Below, piece after piece: positions 25,010 through 34,193 of a stretch of 64,000 bases of DNA (the first letter of the stretch is position 1; every line of letters begins with the position of its first letter). The notes below the pieces were generated by a model that worked only from the letters and a program-made list of their open reading frames with translations, was not told where the DNA came from and did no database searches. The DNA is from an uncultured Collinsella sp. (GTDB lineage: Bacteria; Actinomycetota; Coriobacteriia; Coriobacteriales; Coriobacteriaceae). The position numbers and the translations under genes are program-made. The stretch covers positions 1 to 64,000 of the forward strand of contig UQIB01000003.1 in the NCBI GenBank assembly GCA_900541015.1, written 5' to 3'.

Positions 25010-25948
25010 ATGCCGACGTCGTTGACCGAACTTTTTTCGCCTGCCTGTCATTTGTGTCCGCGCCGTTGCGGTGCGGCGCGCGATGAGGGCGCGCACGGCG
25101 TATGCGGTGCTAACGACACGCTCAAGGTGGCCCGAGCGGCGCTTCATATGTGGGAGGAGCCGCCTATCTCGGGCGAGGCCGGTTCGGGCACGATCTTCTT
25201 TAGCGGCTGTTCGCTTAAATGTATCTACTGCCAGAACCACGAGATCTCGACCGGCAATTTTGGCCTTGAGATTTCGCCTGAGCGCCTGGTCGAGATAATG
25301 CTGGAACTGCAGGACCAGGGTGCCAACAACATCAATTTGGTGACGGCGACACACTATGCGCACCTGTTGCCTGCCGCGATTGCCGCGGCACGGACGCGCG
25401 GGCTGGTCATCCCAATCGTCTACAACACGAGTGGTTACGAGCGGGCGAGTGCCGTTGCTGCCCTGGGTGACCTGGTTGATGTGTGGCTTACCGACTTTAA
25501 ATATGCCGATGCCGGGCTTGCGCAGTCGCTTTCTCATATTAAGGATTACCCGCGCGTGGCCGTGTCGGGCCTGGCACAGATGGCGTGCGAGATCGAGCGC
25601 CGCGGGGGAGAGCTGGTGGACGAGGGCGGGCTCATGAAGCGCGGCATCATCGTGCGCCACCTGGTGCTGCCGGGGCATGCGGATGACTCGTGCCGCGTGT
25701 TAGACCTGGTGTGGCAGACGGTGGGCGACGTGCCGATCTCGGTCATGAACCAGTACACGCCCAATGCGCTCATGCGCGAGCAGGGCGGCGACCTGGCGCG
25801 CGCCGTGACGCGCGAGGAGTACGAGCAAGTGCTCGACCATGCCGACGACCTGGGCTTTACGACGATGTTCTGGCAAGAGGGCGGCGCGGTAGACGAGAGC
25901 TTCACCCCGGCCTTCGACACCACCGGCGTCCTCACCAGCGCAAAGTAG
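25010..25948 (+). CDS. Radical SAM protein, PflA-like (COG1313/PflX type)
   Basis: 312 residues from the ATG at 25010 with GGAG nine bases upstream; a TTG start at 24995 is possible. The radical SAM cluster motif is CSLKCIYCQ (residues 67-74). An earlier cysteine set, CHLCPRRC and VCGAND, is typical of this subgroup and may hold a second cluster. Later motifs NINLVTATHY and VYNTSGYE match the PflX-like family, which lacks a known substrate. Probably an activating enzyme; no glycyl radical enzyme is in the window. Confidence 0.85.
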   Translation: MPTSLTELFSPACHLCPRRCGAARDEGAHGVCGANDTLKVARAALHMWEEPPISGEAGSGTIFFSGCSLKCIYCQNHEISTGNFGLEISPERLVEIMLELQDQGANNINLVTATHYAHLLPAAIAAARTRGLVIPIVYNTSGYERASAVAALGDLVDVWLTDFKYADAGLAQSLSHIKDYPRVAVSGLAQMACEIERRGGELVDEGGLMKRGIIVRHLVLPGHADDSCRVLDLVWQTVGDVPISVMNQYTPNALMREQGGDLARAVTREEYEQVLDHADDLGFTTMFWQEGGAVDESFTPAFDTTGVLTSAK

Positions 25949-25956
25949 TGTGTTCG

Positions 25957-25995
25957 TCGATGATTTTTCTGGGACGGGGATTAAAAAATCATCGA
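25957..25995. terminator. TCGATGATTTTT hairpin with GGGAC loop
   Basis: TCGATGATTTTT and AAAAATCATCGA form a perfect 12-bp stem around a 15-base loop containing GGGACGGGG. It starts 9 bases after the radical SAM stop. The stem is unrelated to other palindromes in the window but the loop carries the same GGGAC. Confidence 0.75.
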
Positions 25996-26099
25996 GATGA
26001 TCGCCTGCTCGAAAAGTTGTCAAAATAGCCGCGCCCCAAAAAGACTGGTTATTGGGCGTTGACAGTTGGCGAGCCGTAGGTAAAATATCGACTTGTCCT

Positions 26100-26172
26100 G
26101 GGGACGTAGCTCAGTTGGGAGAGCGCTGCCGTCGCATGGCAGAGGCCGAGGGTTCGACTCCCTTCGTCTCCA
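26100..26172 (+). tRNA. tRNA-Ala (CGC)
   Basis: Full cloverleaf of 73 bases: acceptor GGGGACG with CGTCTCC, D arm GCTCAGTTGGGAGAGC, anticodon arm CTGCC-GTCGCAT-GGCAG with anticodon CGC, T arm GAGGGTTCGACTCCCTT. The 3' CCA is not fully encoded (ACCC follows). Confidence 0.95.
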
Positions 26173-26236
26173 CCCTTGGATTTGATAAGCCGCTGACATT
26201 GTGTCGGCGGCTTTTTTTAAAAGAAAGGGCTGAACC

Positions 26237-26695
26237 ATGGCCGAGCTTGAGTCCCAACCATTGTCCGACGAGGAGCGCGCTGAGTTGGAAGAGCTCCGCG
26301 CCGAGAAGGCCCGCCGCGAGGCTCGGGAAGAGGCCCGTCGCGAGCGTGAGGAGCTGGCTGCCCTGCGTGCCGAGCGTGCGAAGGCCGAGGAGGTCGCCGC
26401 GAACGCCGCATCCGCGCCGGCGCCCGCGCCCGCACCCAAGCCCGCTGCTGCGAAGCCTGCACCTGCCGCGCCCAAACCTCAGCCTAAAAAGGCCGCTCGT
26501 CCCAAGTCCGTCGAGCCCAAGCCGAGCCGTGACGAGATGACCTTTGCCCAGCGCATGGTTACCTCCAAGGAGCCTACGGGCGAGAACGAGATCCCTGGCA
26601 TGGCGCCGGCTCAAAAAATCATCATTGTCTTTGCCCTCATCGCGTTTGTCATCTTTATGGGCTACACGATCCTGACCGGCATGGGCCTGCTCTAA
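26237..26695 (+). CDS. Tail-anchored coiled-coil membrane protein of unknown function
   Basis: 152 residues. Residues 1-55 form a highly charged helix (RAEKARREAREEARREREEL type) likely to be a coiled coil; 56-95 is an Ala/Pro/Lys linker; a single membrane helix (IIIVFALIAFVIFMGYTIL) lies at about 127-146 near the C-terminus. No family is recognised. It begins 64 bases after tRNA-Ala. ATG with AAGAAAGGG upstream. Confidence 0.65.
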   Translation: MAELESQPLSDEERAELEELRAEKARREAREEARREREELAALRAERAKAEEVAANAASAPAPAPAPKPAAAKPAPAAPKPQPKKAARPKSVEPKPSRDEMTFAQRMVTSKEPTGENEIPGMAPAQKIIIVFALIAFVIFMGYTILTGMGLL

Positions 26696-26777
26696 CCGAT
26701 TTGCATCGGGCTCCATGCCCGCACGTCCGACTCGCCCAACCCTCAACCTCTGCACAACACATCCGAAAGGTCGCCCC

Positions 26778-28276
<1,499 letters not shown>

Positions 28277-28283
<7 letters not shown>

Positions 28284-28315
28284 TCCGAAGGGGACGGAGG
28301 AAAACGGATCATTTT
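28277..28315. repeat. AAAATGATCCG palindrome with GGGGAC loop
   Basis: AAAATGATCCG and CGGATCATTTT form an 11-bp stem around AAGGGGACGGAGGAAAA. The left arm overlaps the pncB stop codon. It ends in Ts and can serve as a terminator before proB. Confidence 0.75.
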
Positions 28316-28351
28316 CTCGCTTGCCCGCTCAACATTCGATTGGTTTGACGT

Positions 28352-29479
28352 ATGACGACTTCTTATAAAACGATGGTGGTAAAGATTGGCTCGTCCACGG
28401 TGGTGGGTGCCGACGGTAAGGTCAACCGCGCGTTTATCGGTGGCCTGGCCGATCAGGCCGCGGCCCTGCGCAAACTCGGCTGGCGCTTGGTCGTGGTGAG
28501 CTCCGGCGCCATTGCATGTGGCTATCCCGTGCTGGGCTTCGACCGCAAACCGGTCGGCGATCTGCCGAGCCTGCAGGCATGCGCTTCGGCCGGCCAGTGC
28601 ATCATCTCGTCGGCCTACGACGAGGAGTTCCATGCGCGTGACCTGCTCACCTCGCTCGTGCTGCTCACGCGCCACGACACGGCGCGCCGTACGTCCTACC
28701 TGCACGCGCGCGACGCCCTGCTGCGCTTGGTGGAGCTGGGCGTGGTACCGGTCGTCAACGAAAACGACACCGTCACCGTCGACGAGATCAAGTTCGGCGA
28801 CAACGATACGCTCGCGGCCCTCGTGAGCTGCTTGGTTTCGGCGGACCTGTGCGTGACGCTTTCGGACATCGACGGTCTCTACACCGCCAATCCGCATGAG
28901 GACCCGACGGCCGAGTTTGTCCCGGTCGTGCATAAGATCGATGCCAAGATCATTGCCTCGGCGGGCGATTCTTCGACCTCGGTGGGTACGGGCGGCATGA
29001 TCACCAAGATCCGCGCGAGCCGCATTTTGATGACGGCCGGTATTCAGAGCGTGATCTGCTCGGGCGAGGAGCCCGATGCGCTCGTGCGCCTGGCCCGTGG
29101 CGAGAGCGTGGGAACCTTGTTCGATCCGCCGGCGGAGCGCCTGGACATTGCGCCGCGCAAGCTGTGGATCGCGCTGGGTGACAAGGCACATGGCTCGGTA
29201 ACGGTTGACGACGGTGCTGCGAAGGCGCTGGTCAGCCGCGGTTCGTCCTTGCTCGCGGTGGGTATTCGCCAGGTCGATGGAGATTTTGCCGAGGGCGATG
29301 TGCTCGATGTGTGCGATCCGAGCGGTATGGTCGTCGCCCGCGGTATCGCCGAGGCCGATTCGGACGTGCTGGAGCTTGCTGCCGGCCGTCGCCAGGACCA
29401 GATTGCCAGCAACCGCCTGCTCGCAAACCTAGCCGAGAAGCCCGCGATCCATCGAGATAATCTGATCGTCTTCGCCTAA
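28352..29479 (+). CDS. proB: Glutamate 5-kinase
   Basis: 375 residues, full length with PUA domain. Phosphorylates glutamate in the first step of proline synthesis. VVKIGSSTVVG is the N-terminal nucleotide site, VVSSGAIACG and VPVVNENDTV are glutamate-kinase signatures, and GTGGMITKIRAS lies near residue 215. The C-terminal 100 residues (RKLWIALGDKAHGSVTVDDGA) form the PUA domain. proA lies 1.8 kb downstream on the same strand, separated by an oppositely oriented peptidase gene. Confidence 0.95.
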   Translation: MTTSYKTMVVKIGSSTVVGADGKVNRAFIGGLADQAAALRKLGWRLVVVSSGAIACGYPVLGFDRKPVGDLPSLQACASAGQCIISSAYDEEFHARDLLTSLVLLTRHDTARRTSYLHARDALLRLVELGVVPVVNENDTVTVDEIKFGDNDTLAALVSCLVSADLCVTLSDIDGLYTANPHEDPTAEFVPVVHKIDAKIIASAGDSSTSVGTGGMITKIRASRILMTAGIQSVICSGEEPDALVRLARGESVGTLFDPPAERLDIAPRKLWIALGDKAHGSVTVDDGAAKALVSRGSSLLAVGIRQVDGDFAEGDVLDVCDPSGMVVARGIAEADSDVLELAAGRRQDQIASNRLLANLAEKPAIHRDNLIVFA

Positions 29480-29493
29480 CGGGTCGACGCTGC

Positions 29494-29591
29494 AAACGCC
29501 CCTAAGCGGCAATCTGACGTTCAATCGTCGGGCATGACCAAAAGGTCAATGCCCTCCTCTTTCACGTCACCTTGCTCGCTTAGGGGCGTTT
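29494..29591. repeat. 98-base nested hairpin after proB
   Basis: Nested stems: AAACGCCCCTAAGCG (29494-29508) with CGCTTAGGGGCGTTT (29577-29591), then GCAA with TTGC, TGACGT (29515) with ACGTCA (29563), and GGGCATGACC with GGTCAATGCCC around AAAA (29530-29554). The internal loops are nearly equal in size, giving a long rod, and TTTTCGCTTT follows. It works as a proB terminator but is far longer than one needs to be. Confidence 0.7.
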
Positions 29592-29640
29592 TCGCTTTCC
29601 GCCTTCTACCTGCGATGGCCGTAACGCCGGCATATCGTAA

Positions 29641-29705
29641 GTTGCGGTGAAATAGGGATGGTTTGGCGGCTTTAAAGCCTTTAACAGTCCCTTTTTCACC
29701 GCAAC
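29641..29705. repeat. 18-bp inverted repeat with palindromic centre
   Basis: GTTGCGGTGAAATAGGGA (29641-29658) and TCCCTTTTTCACCGCAAC (29688-29705) match with one mismatch; GGCTTTAAAGCC sits in the loop. No gene overlaps. The role is unknown. Confidence 0.65.
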
Positions 29706-29728
29706 TCGTTGAGGCGGCGGGGTCCCAC

Positions 29729-29763
29729 TGCCGGCACTTGGGGACGTTCCTATTGTGCCGGCA
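29729..29763. repeat. TGCCGGCA hairpin with GGGGACGTTCC loop
   Basis: TGCCGGCA at both ends (self-complementary) surrounds CTTGGGGACGTTCCTATTG. Related to the elements at 16813-16921; GGGGGCACTCC follows it, as GGGGGACACTCC does there. It lies just before the peptidase stop at 29782. Confidence 0.7.
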
Positions 29764-29781
29764 GGTGGGGGCACTCCTTCG

Positions 29782-31200
29782 CTAGAAGATTCGGCGCAGG
29801 TCTCCGCGGTTGAGGGCTTCGTCGAAGAGGTGCTTGAATACCACGCTGCCGTGCAGGCCGTCGTGCTCGAACTCGTTAGTTACCCAGGCGTGCGAGTTGC
29901 CCACGCGGCTGAGCGTGTCGAGCTGCATGCCCGAGTCCACGTACATGTCATCGAAGTACACCGCGGCCTGGAGTGGCACTTCGTTGCAGGCCAGGCGCTG
30001 CGGGTCGTAGATCTTGTCCCGGCTGGTGTCTTCCATCAGCAGGTCCATCGCCGGCTTGAAGGGCTTAAGTTCGGGCATCTGCTCAAACATCCACGGGAAC
30101 ATGGCCTCGCCGGTAAACATGAGCGGGCGCGCGAGCGTGTCGAACTCGGCACGATGGGCTTTCTCTTCTGCCGCGGCCCAGCGAATGGGCATGGTGTCGC
30201 CGTCGGCGTAGATGAACTCTTGCAGCGTCCAGTACAGCGGATTCGTGCGCGTATTGGTGCGCTCGAAGGCGCGCATCAAAAAGCTGTCAGATACCGAGGC
30301 ACCGCAGCTCAGCGTGCCGTCGCCGTCAACAAAAGCGTGATCGATAATCCAATGCATGCGCTCAAAGCTCGGCTTCATGCCAAAGTCGCTGCCCATAAGC
30401 TGCAGGCGCTCCACCGTCATCGGCGAGCCGTCGGGCAGCGTGGGCTTCTGCTCCACAAGCGCATCGGCAAGAGCCGCCACGCGCTCGACGTCGTCGGGGT
30501 AGCGGTCGTAATACTGCTGTGTCTTGGCGGCCATGCGCGGGAAGGTGTGCGCGTAGACTTCGCTGGCGCTCGCCGGGACGTGGGGGATGCCACCGCAGGT
30601 AAAGCTCGCCGCCACGCCCTCGGGGAAGAGCGACAGGTAGCTCAACGTCAAAAAGCCGCCGTAGCTCTGGCCGAGCGTGACCCACGGCTTGCCGCCAAAG
30701 CCCACCAGGCGCAGGTACTCAAAATCGCGCACGATGGAGCTGGCGAGGTGGCGCTTGAGGAAGTCTGCCTGCGAGCGGGCCGCATTGGCGCCTGCTGCCT
30801 CGGCGCGATCGCCCAAGGCGGCAATCGTGCGCCCGTCCACGCAGCTACTGCGTCCGGTGCCGCGCTGGTCGGGAAGGACCACGCGGAAGTGCTTGACGGC
30901 TTCCTCAATCCAACCGTCGCTCGTGGGCGAGAGCGGACGCGGGCTCTCGCCACCGGGGCCGCCCTGTAAAAAGAGGAGGAGCGGCAGATCGTCGTTGATG
31001 CGGCCGGGTGCGCAAACCACGCGGTAGAACAGCTTGATGCTCTCGGGCGCTCCGGCGATGGGCGCCGGCATGGCACCGCGGCGCATGGTGCTGCCGACGG
31101 CCAAAAGCATTGGCTCAAGGCCGCGCCAGTCAAGAGGGACATCGATGCTGTGGTCCTCGACATACAGGCCGGGGACGTGGTACGAAGTGATGAGGGCCAT
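29782..31200 (-). CDS. Alpha/beta hydrolase, S33 peptidase (proline iminopeptidase-like)
   Basis: 472 residues from the ATG at 31200 with GGAAG upstream. Oxyanion loop QGGPGG (79-84), DQRGTGRS (111-118), nucleophile elbow GQSYGG (Ser179), then an acid in MYVDSGMQLD and the histidine in EHDGLHG near the C-terminus. The GGPG and DQRGTGRS motifs are those of proline iminopeptidases. The length fits the larger subgroup of S33 enzymes. No signal peptide. It sits between proB and proA, which supports a role in releasing proline from peptides, though that is inference. Confidence 0.85.
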   Translation of the reverse strand: MALITSYHVPGLYVEDHSIDVPLDWRGLEPMLLAVGSTMRRGAMPAPIAGAPESIKLFYRVVCAPGRINDDLPLLLFLQGGPGGESPRPLSPTSDGWIEEAVKHFRVVLPDQRGTGRSSCVDGRTIAALGDRAEAAGANAARSQADFLKRHLASSIVRDFEYLRLVGFGGKPWVTLGQSYGGFLTLSYLSLFPEGVAASFTCGGIPHVPASASEVYAHTFPRMAAKTQQYYDRYPDDVERVAALADALVEQKPTLPDGSPMTVERLQLMGSDFGMKPSFERMHWIIDHAFVDGDGTLSCGASVSDSFLMRAFERTNTRTNPLYWTLQEFIYADGDTMPIRWAAAEEKAHRAEFDTLARPLMFTGEAMFPWMFEQMPELKPFKPAMDLLMEDTSRDKIYDPQRLACNEVPLQAAVYFDDMYVDSGMQLDTLSRVGNSHAWVTNEFEHDGLHGSVVFKHLFDEALNRGDLRRIF

Positions 31201-31313
31201 GCGGTACTTCCGTTCGTTGCGGTGTTTCGGATTGACCAATTCTACCGCCGTGCGCGAGGGCATGCACAAATCGGCTACCATGGTGGGCAAACTACTAAGA
31301 GAAAGGGCCGCCC

Positions 31314-32600
31314 ATGTCGGTCGATATAGTCACGTATGTCCACGATCTTGCCGTTGCCGCCAAGGCAGCGTCGGCCTCGCTTGCCACGGCGAGCGACGAG
31401 CAGCGCCAGGAGGCCGTGTGCGCCATGGCCGCGGCGCTGCGCGACGGTGTCGATTCCATCGTTGCCGCCAACGAGCTCGATATGTCCGCCGCGCGCGATG
31501 CGGGGACCTCGGCGGGGCTCCTCGACCGTCTGCTGCTGACGCCCGAGCGCGTCGAGGGCATGGCCGCCGGCCTGGAGAAGCTCGCCGAGCTGCCCGATCC
31601 CGTCGGCCGCGTGCTCGACCACCGCGTGCTTGCAAGCGGCGTGGACCTCACCCGCGTGAGCGTGCCGCTGGGCCTGGTCGCCATGGTCTATGAGGCGCGC
31701 CCCAACGTGACGGCCGATGCCGCGGGCATTTGCATCCGCACCGGCAACGCCTGCATTCTGCGCGGCGGTTCGCTGGCCTATCACTCGTGCGCCATGATCG
31801 CCGAGCTGCTGGCCGATGCGCTCGAGGCCAAGGGTTTCCCGCGCGAGGCTATCTCGATGATCGAGTCCACTGACCGCGAGGCCACCGGCGAGCTCATGAA
31901 GCTTCGTGGCATCGTCGACGTGCTCATTCCGCGCGGCGGTGCGGGCCTGATCCAGCGCTGCGTGCGCGAGTCGCTTGTGCCGGTGATCGAGACGGGCACG
32001 GGCAACTGCCATATCTACGTGCATGAATCCGCCGACTTTGACAAGGCGCTCAACATTATCGTCAATGCCAAGACCCAGCGCGTGGGCGTGTGCAATGCCG
32101 CCGAGTCGCTGCTGGTGGACCGCGCCGTTGCTGATCGCTTCCTGCCCGCAGTCGTGGCCGTGCTGCACGACCACGGCGTGCTGATTCACGGCGACGGGGC
32201 CACGTGCGTCGCATGCGCCGACGCTGGGCTTGTCGAGGGCGACGACTATGTTGCCGCGACTGAGGAGGACTGGGGCCGTGAGTATCTGGCGCTCGAGATG
32301 AGCGTGAAGGTCGTGGCGAACGAGGACGAGGCCATCGCGCACATCAACCGCTACGGCACCATGCACTCCGAGGCCATCATCGCCGAGGACGAGGACGCCT
32401 GCGAGCGCTTCCTGGATGCGGTCGATGCCTCGGCCGTGTACGCCAACGCCAGCACGCGCTTCACCGACGGCGGCGAGTTTGGGCTGGGTGCCGAGATCGG
32501 CATCTCGACCCAAAAGCTCCACGCCCGCGGCCCCTTTGCCGCCGAGGCCCTCACCACCTACAAATACAAGCTCCGCGGCACCGGCCAGGTTCGCCCCTAA
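31314..32600 (+). CDS. proA: Gamma-glutamyl phosphate reductase
   Basis: 428 residues, full length. NADPH-dependent reduction of glutamyl-5-phosphate, second step of proline synthesis. Aldehyde-dehydrogenase superfamily: VPLGLVAMVYEARPNVTADAA, LRGGSLAYHSC, and the catalytic cysteine in VGVCNAAESLLVD; the C-terminal FGLGAEIGISTQKLHARGP is diagnostic. The ATG at 31314 follows AGAAAGGG. It diverges from the S33 peptidase gene with a 113-base gap, so it has its own promoter, separate from proB. Confidence 0.95.
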   Translation: MSVDIVTYVHDLAVAAKAASASLATASDEQRQEAVCAMAAALRDGVDSIVAANELDMSAARDAGTSAGLLDRLLLTPERVEGMAAGLEKLAELPDPVGRVLDHRVLASGVDLTRVSVPLGLVAMVYEARPNVTADAAGICIRTGNACILRGGSLAYHSCAMIAELLADALEAKGFPREAISMIESTDREATGELMKLRGIVDVLIPRGGAGLIQRCVRESLVPVIETGTGNCHIYVHESADFDKALNIIVNAKTQRVGVCNAAESLLVDRAVADRFLPAVVAVLHDHGVLIHGDGATCVACADAGLVEGDDYVAATEEDWGREYLALEMSVKVVANEDEAIAHINRYGTMHSEAIIAEDEDACERFLDAVDASAVYANASTRFTDGGEFGLGAEIGISTQKLHARGPFAAEALTTYKYKLRGTGQVRP

Positions 32601-32612
32601 ACGCCCGCGCAA

Positions 32613-32653
32613 AAAATCACCGCAAAGGGGCCAAGCCCCTTTGCGGTGATTTT
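32613..32653. repeat. Symmetric relative of the CCACCACAAAGG palindrome
   Basis: AAAATCACCGCAAAGGGGC and GCCCCTTTGCGGTGATTTT form a nearly perfect stem around CAA. It shares the ACCgCAAAGG core with the dispersed family but lacks the usual loop. Placed between convergent proA and the HD gene. Confidence 0.75.
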
Positions 32654-32657
32654 GGTG

Positions 32658-33257
32658 CTAGGCCTGAAAGGTGTCGCGGTCGGGGGCGAAGGACTGCATG
32701 GCTGCGATGGTGCGGTCGAAGAGCTCGGGAAGCTCCCAGCCCAGCATCTCGGCGCCCTGCGAAATTACGTCGCGCGAGCAGCCGGCGGCAAAGCGCTTGT
32801 CCTTGAATTTCTTTTTGAGCGACTTGGTCGTAAAGTCCATGACGCTCTTGCTCGGGCGCATGATGACGGCGGCGCCAATCAGGCCGGTGAGCTCATCGCA
32901 GGCAAACAGGATCTTTTCCATCTGCAGCTCGGGCTTGGGCAGCGAAGAGTTGAAGTCGGACGTGTGTGTCTGGATGGCACGGATAAGCTCGGGAGACGCA
33001 CCTTCGCCCTCAAGAATCTCGGCGGCATAGATGGTGTGGTTCATGGGGTCGTCCTCATGCTCCTCCCAATCCAGGTCGTGCAGCAGACCGACGATGCCCC
33101 AAAACTCCTCGTTCTCGGGGTCGAACTCGCGCGCAAAGTAGCGCATAGTGCCCTCGACCGTCTCGCCATGGGTGATGTGGAACGGGTCCTTGTTGTGCTC
33201 GTTGAGCAGTTCGAACGCGCGGTCGCGGGTGATTCCGGCGGTAAGCGGCTCTGCCAT
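32658..33257 (-). CDS. HD domain hydrolase
   Basis: 199 residues. HD-fold metal phosphohydrolase: HITHGETV (His30), GLLHDLDWEEH (His60-Asp61), and later aspartates in HTSDFNSS and CDELTGLI. This subgroup (HDIG-type, found across Firmicutes and Coriobacteria) is uncharacterised. The motif set is complete so it should bind a metal and hydrolyse a phosphoester. Flanked on both sides by dispersed palindromes. Confidence 0.8.
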   Translation of the reverse strand: MAEPLTAGITRDRAFELLNEHNKDPFHITHGETVEGTMRYFAREFDPENEEFWGIVGLLHDLDWEEHEDDPMNHTIYAAEILEGEGASPELIRAIQTHTSDFNSSLPKPELQMEKILFACDELTGLIGAAVIMRPSKSVMDFTTKSLKKKFKDKRFAAGCSRDVISQGAEMLGWELPELFDRTIAAMQSFAPDRDTFQA

Positions 33258-33311
33258 AAGGGACTCCTTGTGCTCGTGGGTATCGATAAGAATGAATACT
33301 ACTAGAACAAG

Positions 33312-33353
33312 AAAACCACCACAAAGGTGCCTGTCCCCTTTGTGGTGGTTTTT
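33312..33353. repeat. CCACCACAAAGG palindrome, copy 6
   Basis: AAAACCACCACAAAGG, loop TGCCTGTCC, CCTTTGTGGTGGTTTT. It lies between two minus-strand genes, 13 bases after the CarD stop in the direction of transcription. Confidence 0.9.
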
Positions 33354-33365
33354 GGTGCGGATGGG

Positions 33366-33851
33366 TTAGTTGAGGGCGGCTTGGGCTAGGCGGGCTTCGG
33401 CGTCCTCCTCGGTGACGCCCAGGGCCACGGCGAACTCCTCGATGGAGCGGCGCTTGGCTTCCTTGAGTACGCGCATGTAGTAGGAGCTGGGTTTTTTGTC
33501 TGCTTCCTCGGCCTGGCGAATACGGTGCATCATGGTTTTTGCCACGCGGACCGTCTCGGGCGCACCCAGCTTAAGCTGCTGCTTAAAGTGCGTCTCCTCG
33601 AGCGAGCTGTTGCGCTCGGTAAAGGTGTCGCACTCCAACTCGTTGTAGTGGCTCAGCAGGTGCTCGGCATCTTGCTGGGAGATGGCGGCATGCAGACGGT
33701 CGGCTTGCGCCACGGGGTACATGAGGATCGTCTGCGCATGTCCCTGCTTGGTCTCGAGCAACAACATGGGCTGCGGCGTGTCGTCCCTAAAACCGACGAC
33801 GGTGCAGACTCCCTGACCCGGATGAATGACGTGTTGACCGATTGAGAACAT
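33366..33851 (-). CDS. CarD-like RNA polymerase-binding regulator
   Basis: 161 residues. The N-terminal 60 residues form the Tudor-like RNAP-interacting domain (FSIGQHVIHPGQGVCTVVGF), followed by an all-helical domain with basic patches (KKPSSYYMRVLKEAKRRSIEEFA). CarD/CdnL proteins bind the beta subunit and stabilise open promoter complexes in actinobacteria. Start at 33851 with GGAGGTAGC. Its upstream region (33852-33960) is AT-rich and shared with the divergent argS region. Confidence 0.88.
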   Translation of the reverse strand: MFSIGQHVIHPGQGVCTVVGFRDDTPQPMLLLETKQGHAQTILMYPVAQADRLHAAISQQDAEHLLSHYNELECDTFTERNSSLEETHFKQQLKLGAPETVRVAKTMMHRIRQAEEADKKPSSYYMRVLKEAKRRSIEEFAVALGVTEEDAEARLAQAALN

Positions 33852-34097
33852 GCTACCTCCAACTTATACGAATTTACGTATGTCTAGACTAACACGCTGA
33901 CGTGCGCAAACCTTCACTTTATGCAGGAAAAGCACACAACTCTGATAGGTAAGAGTATTCGATAACAGGCGCAGCTCATTCACACCTTTATGCATTTTCA
34001 ACGCCTGCATAATCTGCAGGCAGACTGGCATCTTTGAGTGACTCCATACAAGCTGTAGTCATTTTTGTGCATATGCAATTTCGATTGGCTTTACCCT

Positions 34098-34126
34098 GCG
34101 ACAGTGTGCGTCGCTTGTGATAGAGT
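34098..34126 (+). promoter_or_regulatory. argS promoter candidate
   Basis: GCGACA (34098-34103), 17 bp, TAGAGT (34121-34126). The 340-base gap between carD and argS otherwise holds AT-rich sequence with several TTTATGCA-like repeats (33914-34076) and no gene. Confidence 0.35.
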
Positions 34127-34193
34127 GCTACAAACTCTGGCTTTTGCCCTACGAGTGACCAAGAGCTCGGGGGCTTTAACACAAGGAGGATCT

